Source of the DNA: Leucaena leucocephala | Taxonomy: Eukaryota > Streptophyta > Magnoliopsida > Fabales > Fabaceae | Length of the DNA: 64,000 nt | Reading direction: 5' to 3' | NCBI GenBank assembly: GCA_037074615.1 | Contig: CM073545.1 | Coordinates: 11,860,001-11,924,000 of the forward strand | In this document: positions 47,562 to 58,739 of the stretch, piece by piece | Numbering within the stretch: position 1 is the stretch's first letter | How the letters are laid out: the number at the start of each line of letters is the position of its first letter | Made by a program: the position numbers and the translations under genes | The notes under the pieces: model-generated | What the model was told of the DNA's origin: nothing | Seen by the model: the letters and a program-made list of their open reading frames with translations, nothing else | The model's database searches: none

Positions 47562-48839
47562 TCCCACAGTAGCGACACGCACAGAAGTAGTAAGGAAACA
47601 CAATTCAAAACACCAGAAAAAATATATATATATACAACCATCCATCCAGTATCTCCACGCATATACTTACAAGTTGTCCAGAAACAAGCATCACAGCACA
47701 AGCAACCAAACTTCATCTCCTCACATCCACAGAGACACGGCAACAGGGGAGGAAAGGAAAGAAGTGGAACTTACCACTTTACTCACGGCAACAGAATCAC
47801 GGGACCAAGCAGAAGAATGACAAAGCCAGGTGTCTCAGTTTCCTTCTATCTGCCACTCATCGATATTCCTAAAACAGAAAGGCGACGGCGACAAAGAATA
47901 GAACAAAGTGAGCTCTGCTGCTCACGGCGGCTACCCAAATGGAAGAAGGAAGAAATTGACTATGGGATGTGGTTTAAGAAGCTTACACATCACCCACACA
48001 CCCACTGAACAGATCACGACGCCAGCAGGACGGAGATGAAACTTTAAGAATGAAGACAGACGGCTGATACACGGCGACGGCACCAGCTGCAAGCGCAGAT
48101 GACTGGAAAGAGGAATTCACAGCGGCCAAATCTCAGGACCTGCGAAACTTCCTCTGAGATTTCCCCTTCTGCTTCCCTCCACACTGCAACTCACAGACTA
48201 CAGAAATTGAAATGGGGAAAGGAGTGTCTCGGACTTAAAGGAGACGATAGCAGACCTTCCGTACCCACTTCCCACGCCGCTCGCTGACCCAAACACTTGC
48301 CCCACTCACTGCCTGCCCGCCTGCGTCGCTGCTCTGCCATAGTCGCTGGAATCAGAATGAAGAATGGGGAAGGGAGTCAGGAGTTAGGTAAAAGGACAGA
48401 AGGGCAAAATGATAATTTCGTGTGCCAGAAAAAGATAATAAAACCTCATTTCTGTAGGTGCTGGGGTTCGAACCCTAGACCTCTGGTTTCGAGATTAAGT
48501 TTCCAACCAGTCAACTAACCTAACCTATTGTGATAATTCTGCACAAAATAATATTTATACCAAATTTATATTATTTAAGAAATTCTGCAGGGCCATTACT
48601 GCTATAATATGAATAAAAAGTCAACCCCTTCTTTATCACCATGAGATCGAATACGATCTTGCCTCAGAAATTTTCGCTCTTTCCTTAGGTGATGAGAATG
48701 ACAATGCAGAAGATTATATAGTTTTGTGTTTTCTTATCTTTTTATTTCTTGTTCTTTTTTTCTTTTTATTTTCTTGATCTATTTTTTATTATTTGTGTCT
48801 CTGTGATATGTGTTTTTTTTTTTAAAAAAAACACGTACA

Positions 48840-49080
48840 ATACTAGGTGATTACTGATAAAACCTATCAAGTAGTTCTTTTTGTTTTTAAAAGAGCTTGA
48901 CTATGACTTGATGGTTGTTTATAGAAATCGTCAAGTAAGATGACACATTGATAATAATTTTTTAATTGCTTACTTGACGGTTTAAAATGGTTAAATAAAT
49001 ATTATTTAATTGTTATTTATATGGAACCATCAAGTATTTATGTTTTAAAAATCTAGCAATTTTTTAAATCTTTATTCATT
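48840..49080 (+). mobile_element. CACTA-like subterminal repeat region (right part)
   Basis: ACCTATCAAGTAGTT, GACTTGATGGTTG, CGTCAAGTAAGATG, ACTTGACGGTTT and AACCATCAAGTAT occur in both orientations within about 200 bp. It is separated from the similar region at 44430-45300 by the 2.98-kb insertion. Confidence 0.45.
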
Positions 49081-49570
49081 TTGAATGTAACTGTGCCTTA
49101 CTTATTTCACACGCGCACTCACCCCACACTTCCAACCACTCTTTTTTGGCATTACCACCATATCGCATGCTCTCTGTTGGTGGATTCGTGGTTGTAGTTA
49201 TCGTTGTGTTCATTGTTGTCCTCTTTTTGTGGTTTATGTTTGTGGTCTTCATTGGTTTTGTGCTCTGCTTTCGCATGCTTTTCGTTGGTCATCCTCATGG
49301 TGAATTTATATTTCTATTTTTCCCTATTATGTGTGTACTCGAATTATTTCTGTATATTCCTCCTATTTCAGAAGTAATTTTTGGTTGGTTATGTCGAAGT
49401 TTATATATTTGTTATTTGTTGGTTAATGCAATGCATTAGGCTTTATTGATTTGATTAGTTTTGGCTACTAGGTTATTTACACTTAGTTTTGCCTACCGGG
49501 TTAATAAAATGTATTAAGCTCTATTGGTCTGAGAAGCAATTTCTTGTTTATTTTGTTTCAACAAATAAAT

Positions 49571-50420
49571 ATGGCTTCTGATGATAGTGCGTCTAGTATT
49601 GACTATAATCGAAGTCAACAACCCCCAATGAGACTCATAGTACGGATATGTGAGAAATGGGACAACGCATAAGAGGGGGTCTTTGAGTCATAAAAGAGGT
49701 TAAAGAAGCATGGAAAGGGGGAAGAAATTGCTTGTGGTACATAATTCCAAAGGACATGCCACTGAATTTGCAAACTTCAAAAGCTATATCTGAGGCAGCA
49801 ACAGAAGCAATGAAGGAAATTGTTTGAGCTGAAGCATCGGTAAGATATTAAGCTAACTAGTTCATATTTTGTGGTTAATCAGGATGCCTCACCCTAACAT
49901 GTTGATATTTGTGTCTTGTAATCGGGATTTGATATAGATGAAAGTTGAAGGAAGTTTATTCTTAGGAAGGCTAGAAGGGCACTATGCTCTTTCCGGAGTT
50001 TTGTGACGCACAAATATTTGAAGGATCCCTATTTTATGAATGAGTTGCAATTTCCTCTTCTGATATGGCACATAGTGAAACAAGCTGATTAGGCTGCTTT
50101 TGTAAGGTCACATTGAGAAGAAGCATTCAATGTAATATTTATTCACAATTCAAAAGTCAATAATATTTAATTTATCTCGAGCTGATTCTTGCATGTTTTT
50201 ATAGGAATTAAGCTAACAAAATAAGGAGAGTGTGAAGAAGAACCAATATCCTTATTGAAAAGGGCGCTTGGGGCATGCAAACCTCAAGAAGTTAGTGAAA
50301 GAGAAAGAAGGACTAGATTCTACTATATATATCTCACCAGATGCTATGGGCATTAGCAAGGCAAAATAAAGGGGGGTTATTAACAATCTTGCATCAAGAG
50401 CCGACAAATTGGTAAGTATC
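49571..50420 (+). pseudogene. Ptta/En/Spm transposase-type (TNPA-like) relic
   Basis: Broken frames on the plus strand resemble the plant transposase family Ptta/En/Spm, the DNA-binding TNPA-like partner of CACTA elements. An ATG at 49571 opens MASDDSASSIDYN. After a stop, KKLLVVHNSKGHATEFANF (about 49720) matches the conserved entry region. ESxRKFILRKARRALCSF and KYLKDPYF lie at about 49940-50035. A NKESVKKNQYPY...ANLKKLVKEKE block is at about 50218-50320. At least four stops and several frame changes show that it is dead. An intron probably lies at about 49850-49930 and another at about 50130-50200. Its place beside subterminal repeats supports a CACTA origin. Confidence 0.55.
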
Positions 50421-50429
50421 GTCGAATAA

Positions 50430-51262
50430 TGATTTGTTAATATATATTTTCTCTCACTATTATCTCCATCCAAATATATCATTAACCATCATAATCCCCT
50501 TCTTCGATCACTTTACATTCAGGCCACCCTTCATCGTCTCGTTTCCGATTCGCTTTCTTTCTTAGGCAGAATAATTAGATCTTCCTCAAGAAGGCCGCAT
50601 GGGATATCTCAGCGATGATGGATCGAAACTAATGACATCATAATCTGACTTGGCGTGCATCACAAATTGAATTAAATTAAATAAAAAGTGTTTTATTTAT
50701 GTTTTTGGCCAAAAAAGTGTTTTATTCAATGCTTTAAAATTTCAATGGTGGAGAGTAATTTAACCCAAAAGAATAATTCTTTTAACAATAATCATAAATT
50801 TCTAATCAGGCCTCTTAACTTGATTAAGAATTATGAATAATTTGTTAAAAGTGTAAGCCTCATTTTATATATAATTTATAATTATATTTTATTAAACATT
50901 CTACCAAGTCTGAAAATACAACTTAAATAAAATAAGGGTAAAATTATCCATATAAAAATATTTTTCTTAACATTTTCTCATGAACTAAACAAGTTAAAGT
51001 TAAAACTCATGCTCTCCCATTTCTTCGTATCGATCTAAACAAGATAATAAAATCCTTCCCATTTTCTCTCCTTTATTAAAATCCCTCCTTTCTGTGTAGC
51101 AAATAGACCATAAATCCCATCATGGTTATTATTTGAAGATTAGAGATTTCTCCTGTGTATTGCATATGGGGAGCGAGAAAAATTATATTATAATTAATTA
51201 ACCAATCAATCAATCAATTTCATTTTTTATACGTATGAATTGAGGAATGCATTACCTTTATA
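50430..51262. other. intergenic, no gene seen
   Basis: A slightly GC-richer patch at 50500-50660 may still belong to the CACTA relic. The rest is AT-rich and non-coding. 51140-51260 starts a stretch related to 34545-34900. Confidence 0.4.
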
Positions 51263-51518
51263 CTCCTCCGATTGTTAATATATAACATATTTAATAAATT
51301 TGATTAAATTAAGAAAACTAGTTAAGTTAGTTAATGTGATATTTTTTTAAAAAAATTTCAATAATCTTTTTTAACTCTCTCCTTCTCTTTTCTGATTATT
51401 GTTGAGGATTTATCAATAGGGATAATTTAAAAAAAAATTAATAAATATAGAAAATAGGTCTTATATTTATAACTAAGATTAACTTCTCAATGAGATCCTA
51501 TATTAAGGACCAGAGGAG
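51263..51518. mobile_element. Stowaway-type MITE, copy 5 (best preserved)
   Basis: TA flanks both ends (51261-51262 and 51519-51520). The left end CTCCTCCGATTGTTAATATA and the reversed right end CTCCTCTGGTCCTTAATATA match at most positions. These are Tc1/mariner-type (Stowaway) features. Confidence 0.75.
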
Positions 51519-52307
51519 TACTAAATTACTTCTATCATGTAACATCTTCAAGTATCACGCTCCTTGTCCCCATGTAACATACGGAAGAAATCTCTATTTA
51601 TTTATGAAATTTGAAATATCATACAATCAATTAAGTGGAATTACTAATTAATTATTATTATTGGACTTAAAGTCTTTTAAGATTAAAGTATGATTACTGA
51701 TTGAGATTATTAATTATGATTTATAAATAAATGCATTAAAAACTATCGAGTTAGATCAACTTAGACTCATTTTTATAAGATTTTAAGAGTAATGTTGTTT
51801 GATGGTTAATTTTTTATCACAAAGACATATATACCTCGTGTTGATTTCTAAAAAAAAGTGTTTCAAGGACACACTAACTTGGGTGAAATTATCTCAGTGT
51901 TTTTTTTAAAGAAATAGAATATGAGCAAGAAATGAGAGGAACCACTCTTTAATTTTGAAGATATGATGTATTAAATGTATAATTATTATTTTTTAAAATC
52001 TATGCAGTATCCTCAACTGATATATAGAAACTAATCTTTTTAAGATATAAAAATTACTGAAGTGAGTTTTGCCTTTTTAAACAAAATAATTTTTATACGT
52101 ATAATCTAGTTCAAACTTAGAGCATTATGTTTAAGGGATATAATTATCTATTAATTTTTCCGTGCTTTATGAATATGTATTATTCGTTTCCATATATATC
52201 ATAATGACCCAACAGTTTTCTTTTGACCTAACATCAAGATGGTTAACAAATTTGAACACATTGGAAATTACTCTTGAACGCACATCACTATCAGTTTCAG
52301 TCAAGAG

Positions 52308-52953
52308 AAAATGATTTGAAAATTAAATCTCATTACTACTTTTAATATTTGAAAATTCTCATCACAAAGGCAATATTGACTGACATATTAACTTTGGGTG
52401 CACTTTTCTTAGTTTTTTTCAAAAGAATATGAACAAGAAATTAGCTGGAACGTTTAATTCCAAAGATCTGATATATTAAATATATAATTATATTTGAATC
52501 TGTATCATTTTTGTCCATATTGATGGTTAACAAATGTCAATACCCTCCCTATTTATACATATATAGTTATATACAAGTAAACCAAACCCTTTGAGAGAAA
52601 ATAATTTAAAAGAAAAATTTAAATTTTAAAATCTAGTTATAAAAAAATCAGAGTAATCAAATATGATTTGAAAATTCTCATCACCAAGGCAATATTATCA
52701 TCCAAGATATGTTCTATACCAAATTCTAGAAACAGTTTTAATGGTGACTTATACGTTAACTTTGGGTGAACCTTCCTTAATTTGTTCAAAAGAATATGAA
52801 CATGAAATGAACTGGAACGTTTAATTCTAAATATCTGGTATATTAAATATATAATCATATTTGAATTCTGTATCATTCAAGTCCTTATTGATGACTAACA
52901 AATGTCAACGCCCGCGCTATTTATATATACAAGTAAACCAAACGCTTTGAGAA
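52308..52953 (+). promoter_or_regulatory. tandemly duplicated promoter of the germin-like gene
   Basis: Two units share long blocks in the same order. CTCATCACMAAGGCAATATT, AACTTTGGGTG, CAAAAGAATATGAACAWGAA, CTGGAACGTTTAATTC, ATTAAATATATAAT and CAAATGTCAA are followed by a TATA box (CTATTTATA at 52550 and 52918) and CAAGTAAACCAAAC. The period is about 368 bp. The nearer TATA is about 55 bp from the start codon. An older third unit may lie at 51880-52090. Confidence 0.75.
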
Positions 52954-52974
52954 TATATCGGTGATTAAGTGAAA

Positions 52975-54513
52975 ATGAATATTTCTCTCATTTTCTTCAT
53001 TTTTTGCCTCTTTTTCTCATCATTTTCTCAAGCTTTTGCAGTAGATTTCTGTGTTGCAGATTATAAAGCTCCAATTGGTCCTTCAGGATATTCATGCAAA
53101 GATCATTCAAAAGTGACAGTGAATGATTTTGTGTTGTCTGGTTTAGATGTTCCTGGGAACAGCTCAAAGATTTTCAAGTTTGGGTTCAAATCTGCGTTTG
53201 ATTCTGAGCTTCCTGGTTTGAATGGTCTTGGATTTTCATTGGCTCGTGCGGATTTTGAAAAAGGTGCCGTTGTTCCAATTCATTCACACCCTGATGCTTC
53301 AGAGATTTCTCTTGTTTTGGATGGAAAAGTCACATTTGGATTCATTTCTTCCGACAACACTGTCTACCAAAAATCTCTTGCCAAAGGAGATATTTTTGTT
53401 GTTCCTCAAGGTTTAATGCATTACGCGTTCAATGACGGTATATATCCATGTCATTTTCTTTTTTCTTTTTTTTTTCCTTTTTTCAGTTAAAGAATAGTTA
53501 TTGTATTGGCTGTGCTTGCAAGATCAAGTGAAATACATACACACACAAGGAAAAACAGTTGCCACATAGGGTTGTAGTTTATATAAAGGTTTTCTTTTTC
53601 TTAAAAAAACAGTTTTAAAATCTGACCCGAGTTGGGTATATTAGTGAACTGGTGAATCATTCTCTTTGCTTGGAAACTAGGTTATATTTTATATATTTCT
53701 TTTGCTGAGTCTTAAATGTTTTTGGGTAAACAATAGAAAAAATAACTCTATTGTGTTGGTAATGTGTGATTTATATATATGAGTGTTTCATTTACTTGTA
53801 GATTAATATCTTTTATTCAAATATTACTCTTTTCAAGTTTTTTAGCCAACACTCTTTTTAGAGTTTAGATAAATATTTTTATATATTTTAATTAAATATC
53901 ATATTTAAGTTGACCTCGGTTCAAGCACAATTGAACCATGCATTCGCCCTTGAATCATTGCATTAATCAGTTTAATAATATATATTATTAAAAAAAACTT
54001 TCTAGTCATGAATGATAAGATTGTTAAACAATAGGCAATGGTCAGGGATGAATTTTGGCAACAATAATGTTCCCTATCACAAGATTTTTGTTTGACCTTG
54101 TCCCTATCACAAGATTAACCATCATATATTCCTATTATTTATTTTGCCAACCATATATCCTATATTAAGCAATACTTCTGTACCTATTACAAAAGTAACC
54201 ATTGTCATAAAAAATGCTCTAATAATGATATACATATTGCACTTAAATATATTTATGTATCTTATAATTTTTCAGTAATTATAATACAGTGTGTTAGTTA
54301 ATTACAATTAGTATTTATTATGATTTTAATTTTGTTTCAGGTGACACTCCAGTACCAGTAGTTGTAGGTTTCAGTAGTTCAAATCCAAGTGTTCAACTTA
54401 TGGACTTAGCACTCTTCAGAAGCAATTTAGCCTCTCAAGTGATAACATCAGGCACTTTGATTAAAGCTGAAGAGGTTAAGAGACTCAAGACCATTTTTGG
54501 AGGCTCTGGATGA
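52975..54513 (+). CDS. germin-like protein (ABP19/20-like cupin)
   Basis: Two exons, 52975-53437 and 54341-54513, joined GACG|GTATAT...TTTCAG|GTGAC, give about 211 residues, the usual family length. The ATG at 52975 opens a secretion signal (about residues 1-22, NISLIFFIFCLFFSSFSQAF). The mature part starts near VDFCVADYKAP and has a second Cys in GYSCK, the conserved disulphide pair. Cupin box 1 reads GAVVPIHSHPDASE and box 2 GDIFVVPQGLMHYAFN; both His of HxH, the Glu and the later His, the four metal ligands, are intact. The C terminus ends EEVKRLKTIFGGSG, as in peach ABP19/ABP20. Such proteins are apoplastic Mn-binding glycoproteins, some with superoxide dismutase activity. The substrate is not predictable. 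Confidence 0.93.
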
Positions 54514-54596
54514 AATAATTATATGAGAAAAATTAATTATCGTTATAATATCACATAAGCATCATTAAAATTTTGTCTCTCTATTTTTTGTTAATG

Positions 54597-54602
54597 AATA
54601 AA
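54597..54602 (+). terminator. AATAAA polyadenylation signal of the germin-like gene
   Basis: AATAAA lies 84 nt after the stop codon in a T-rich 3' UTR; downstream DNA is T-rich. Confidence 0.6.
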
Positions 54603-54619
54603 TTATGTTTTTGTTGTAA

Positions 54620-56405
54620 CGAAGGCCCTATCCAGAGGATTAATTTATTTTATTTTCATTTGCTAGTATCTTTAGAAAAACTCAAATGGTAATTTAAAAG
54701 AAAAGAAGTGAAAATTAATGAGATGGAGGCACAAAATAGATAAGTCTTGACAACAAATGTTAGGTTTAGTGGAAGTGGCTTGTCTTTGGCAACGTGACGA
54801 ACTAATATTCGAATTAATATTAGGAGATGTGTCTACATTTAATTTTTAACAATGGCTCAAATATGATTGTTTTTAATAAAAATATTCATATGCTTAGAAA
54901 AATAAAATAGATCAGTCTTACCGTTATTATTTTATATCATATAATTATGTCATTAAAAGTCTTACTACAATCTGAAAGGGTCATCTTTAATAAAATAAAG
55001 TGAATCAAAAGTAAAATTGAGTTAGTGTCATAAAAAAATAGAATTGTCTCACAGTTATCTTTAAATACCGTACAAAAGTTATGTATCTCTACTAAATGTA
55101 GACACTAATAGATTATACTCCCTTGATTCTACTACGTACAAGAGTTAGTAAGAATTAGTAGAAGGATTTCTTAAGTGGTAAATATTAAATTTTAATCTAT
55201 TTTATCTCTTAAATTTATAATTAATTTTCTTATAAATTCTCTCTTAAAAAGGATAATTTTCATGGGGATAGTTTTCAATACAAATTATTAGAATGGATAC
55301 TTTAAAAAAATTAATAAACATTTTTTATAAATAACTTATTTAATTAATTTTTTAATAACTGATTTTACCTATTTAATGGGTTGAGTTGTTAAAGTGTATA
55401 GTGGCCACAATGAATGTCATGAAAAACATAACCCCCCTAATAAATATTACTACTCTATCTTTATCTTTATTGTAAGTCAATTTTAATTAATTCTAGCATA
55501 TTAAGAAATGATATTTAAGTCATTAAATATGACTTAACTTGATAAATTTTTTAAGTTTAACTATATTTTTCTTTACATTTATAAATTATTCTCACATCTC
55601 TATTTTTTCTCTCTTTTCAATGAGAATTACATAAGGGTAAAATAAAAAAATAATCATTAATAATCTCTAAGTGGACTTATAGTTAGAACAAAAAATTTCT
55701 TCTATAAGTAGATTTATAATAAAGACCCCTATAAAAACATGCTAATTTTCACTAAATAATCACCATTAATTAGATAACCATGTCTTTTCCTTGGGATTTA
55801 CATATGTACGGCAATCAAAGTTAACGCGTTTCCTTTATATTCTCTGTTATTATATTTGCATATAAATAGTCTTCCACTTTAAATAAATAAATTGAATTGA
55901 CTTTATTGTTGAAATCTTATAATACTCAATTCAGTTAAAAATAAGTCAATTCGAGTCTAGCAATCAATCAATACTTTCAATTCATTTGTTATATGATCAG
56001 AAATCCCTAATTACTCGTGTGTTATTAATAATGATAATACCATTTTTAATGGTAACTGATGGATTGTTGGAAATTTGCACATTTTAGAAATTGTGTTCAA
56101 TGGTAATTAATGATTATTAAAGGATTAATGAAAAAAATGCAACAAAAACATTTAACAAATTGTATTTTCAAAACACTTTTATGCCAATTAATTATATTCC
56201 AGTTAATTCAATATATCTGCAAAGACTACTGATATCTTTTTTAAATTGATATGTTTTTTTAAGTAAGTTTAGGGTATCTATTGTCGGAAACAGTATGACT
56301 AATCCCCTCGTACAGACTTCTCGAAGAGACTTTAGTACTAGCCATGAAACTCTCTCTATACATACTACCAGGGATCGAACCCCTGACTAGATATTGAAGG
56401 AATCC
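54620..56405. other. intergenic, AT-rich
   Basis: No gene seen. 55110-55370 and 55440-55700 have composition and motifs (ACTCCCTTGATTCTACTACG; CTCTCTTTTCAATGAGAATTA) that could be worn MITEs. No clear ends were found. Confidence 0.4.
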
Positions 56406-56420
56406 AGTTAAGTGTCAACT

Positions 56421-56607
56421 TTTTTTTTTGTTGCCCACCAATTCACTGGAGCTTTGCCCCGACTACATCCGGATCCGACCTGCGTCGCGCACCTGGCTAT
56501 GGTGGGTGAGTCTCCCAACGGGGATTTTCTGCATATGCCAAGGCTCGAACTCGAGACCTCGCTTAAGCGATACCGAGTCGCTTACCACTCGGACCAACCC
56601 CGTTGGT
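56421..56607 (-). mobile_element. tRNA-derived SINE, 187 bp
   Basis: Read on the minus strand it begins ACCAACGGGGTTGGTCCGAG and has an A-box-like GGTTGGTCCGAGTGG and a B-box GAGTTCGAGCC about 50 bp apart, the internal polymerase III promoter of tRNA-derived SINEs. It ends in an A run (T run at 56421-56429 on the plus strand). A perfect 15-bp target duplication, AGTTAAGTGTCAACT, lies at 56406-56420 and 56608-56622. Confidence 0.88.
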
Positions 56608-56629
56608 AGTTAAGTGTCAACTGTACTAT

Positions 56630-56985
56630 ACATCATGGTTAATAATAATTACCTCCATAAGGAACCAATCCGACTTCCATACGATAAATATCATGATGTT
56701 TCAAATGCATTACAGATTTTGTAAGATATAAACAAATAAGTTCTTAGGTGAAGAATCTAAATCAAATGCATTGGAAATCACCAATCACCAAACGGTGATA
56801 ATTCAAAGTCTGGGGGAACATTTCTTGACAATTATGTGTGTATAAATACATCATCTATTCTCATATTAGAATAGATGATTTTGAGTCACAACCCTCGCAT
56901 CCAAAATATTTATCTTCTTTTTATAGATTTTTCTATTTTGTTTAGTAGTCGTTGTTGTATCTTTATGATATTAGCTAACCGCAAA
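56630..56985. other. intergenic, no gene seen
   Basis: AT-rich spacer between the SINE and the RPA-like relic. ATTAGAATAGATG repeats the reverse of CATCTATTCTCAT at 56851-56876, a short hairpin. Confidence 0.4.
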
Positions 56986-56989
56986 TTAT

Positions 56990-58640
56990 TTTACGCCCCC
57001 TTACTAGCATCATCAGAACAAATGGTGAACTTTGCTAATGATCTGATCAAGGAGGTTAATGATAGCAAAGACACATGGCGCATTGTTAGAGTTCTTAGGA
57101 AGTGAAAAATGTCCAAGATGTCCCCACATTTTGATGTTTGGAAAGTTGGTACGATTTCAGCTGACAAATAGGTTAGTAAAAAACGAAGTTGTCATATTCA
57201 TTGAAGAAATTTTTTGTATTGTGTCCATTTCATCGTATTTGATGCATACAAGGTGATATGATTAAAGCTTCTCTTAATGAAAAGGGATAACTTCAAAGAT
57301 ACATGAATGATTCAGTAGATGGTGAGGTCTATCAATTTGAGAACTTTGAAGTTGTGGCCAATGATGATACTTAAAAAACTTGTATCTATACTGGGAAGAT
57401 TGTTGCATGCGAAGACATTTTTCTAGTAACATGATTTACCAATACCTCAAAATCCATTGAACTTTGTTCCAATCAAGAATATTGCCAATAACAATGCCGA
57501 AAACAAGAAACTAATTGGTTAGTATTTCATTTTTCATATTGTTCTCATAGAATTCATTATATTCTGATAGAGTCCTTCTAAATGCGATTGGATTCCTCCA
57601 AGCACAAAGAAATTGATTCTCGCCATTGCAGATCACATGTAACATACCTTTTATCTTAAAGTTTAACTTATTAAATCATTATCATTAGGTGGCAGATCAA
57701 TAGTACATTCTTATCATATCATTCATGTATAGTGAAATCAGTGTCAACATATCTCTATTTGGGGATGTCGCAATCAAAGCGTTTGAGGCCAAGGCGGATG
57801 ATTTGGATATTCCCTCCATAGTTGTCATACAGTTTGCTAAGATTGAAAAGAACAAAAGTATATATTACATATTGCGAGTGACATCACATTGATTCATATG
57901 TTATTTTGTGGGACTTACATTGCAATTTTTCGTTCAAAATTATGGGCACATATGTAATACTTTCCACGCCACAAAAGTTTATTTCAATCTAGATTTTCTA
58001 GAAGTTAGGACTTTATTGACAAGATAAAACTTGTTATTATTTGTATTCATCACTTATCTGTTTTCTTAAAATACATAATGTACAATATTGTTGTACTTAA
58101 ATGCTAGTTTTTCTTCACAGTCTTAACGATACACTTAGAGTAAGTCAGACTTTCTCATACGTACTGTATTGCTCGAGATTACTAGTGACTCTTAACATTC
58201 CCTGTCAGAATTCCATTGGGTGAAAATTTCCAAATTAACAAAGGCCATCCAGTATTTTCCATTTTATCGATTGTTGCTAGTGGGAATAACTCTTTTAGAC
58301 AAATTGAAAGTTTAAGTTACATTGCTTTTCTTATTTACCCATTTGGTTATTATTCTTTTTCCATTAACTTCCATATATAAATATTGCAAATGTATATTTT
58401 GTACGTTTAAATAACTAACCTTTATGTCCATATAATTTATTAGGGATCTGAAATTGTTACCAAGGTAACCATCCAAGAACTTGAGACATTTTACGGTTGG
58501 TACTATATGGATGTCCATGCGATGAAAAACCAATATATGAGGGGGATAACTTGAAGTACAACTCATGGCATAGGGAAGTGCTAAAGATCAAACCCAAGTT
58601 CAAACTACGTACCGTCAACATTAATCATGCCAAGCAACTC
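56990..58640 (+). pseudogene. RPA70-like single-strand DNA-binding protein relic (Helitron-type)
   Basis: Broken plus-strand frames follow the domain order of replication protein A large-subunit-like proteins that plant Helitrons encode. DTWRIV-RVLRK (57065-57105) is the start of the first OB fold. MNDSVDGEVYQFENFEVV (about 57304-57357) is an xxGxVYxIxNFxV motif. VNISLFGDVAIKAF (about 57742) and VVIQFAKIEK (57820-57855) match the next OB fold. TIQELET (58468) is followed by WYYG/CPCDEKPIYEGDNLKY (58500-58560), which resembles the zinc-ribbon start. Frame changes and stops occur throughout, and introns may remain. No Helitron tips were identified, so a host RPA pseudogene is possible. Confidence 0.55.
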
Positions 58641-58739
58641 AACATTAACAAAAGCAACAGATATACAGTAATATATATATATATATATCAAAGTGAATCA
58701 CAATTACAAACTCATTTAACACATAGACATATTAAATAA

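Larger units (their letters stand above)
45618..48596 (+). mobile_element. 2.98-kb element with 9-bp target duplication (copy B)
   Basis: TACTGCTAT precedes the element (45609-45617) and follows it (48597-48605). The element starts TGTCATGTCCCGAAAATTT and ends GAAATTCTGCAGGGCCAT. It has no terminal inverted repeats and no matching LTRs. A 9-bp duplication is usual for Mutator-like elements, including those without terminal inverted repeats, but unusual for LTR retrotransposons (5 bp). Inside are a GC-rich gene-like part (about 47750-48420), two (AT)n runs and a 27-bp repeat. No transposase or polymerase frame was seen, so it is non-autonomous. It sits inside CACTA-like DNA. Confidence 0.7.

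Noticed and set aside
47339..47743. 134-codon minus-strand frame
   Set aside because: It is largely an Ile/Tyr run from (AT)n microsatellites inside a repeat element.
45618..48596. Solo LTR interpretation of the 2.98-kb element
   Set aside because: The perfect direct duplication is 9 bp rather than 5 bp; kept only as an alternative.
49146..49439. Hydrophobic 97-codon plus-strand frame
   Set aside because: A Val/Phe run from GT/TT-rich DNA near the CACTA relic; no family resemblance.
52969..52974. Germin-like frame starting at 52969
   Set aside because: The codon there is GTG; the real ATG is at 52975.
56530..56605. Possible tRNA gene (A and B boxes on the minus strand)
   Set aside because: It has no acceptor-stem pairing and is followed by a long unrelated tail, an A run and a target duplication: it is a SINE head.
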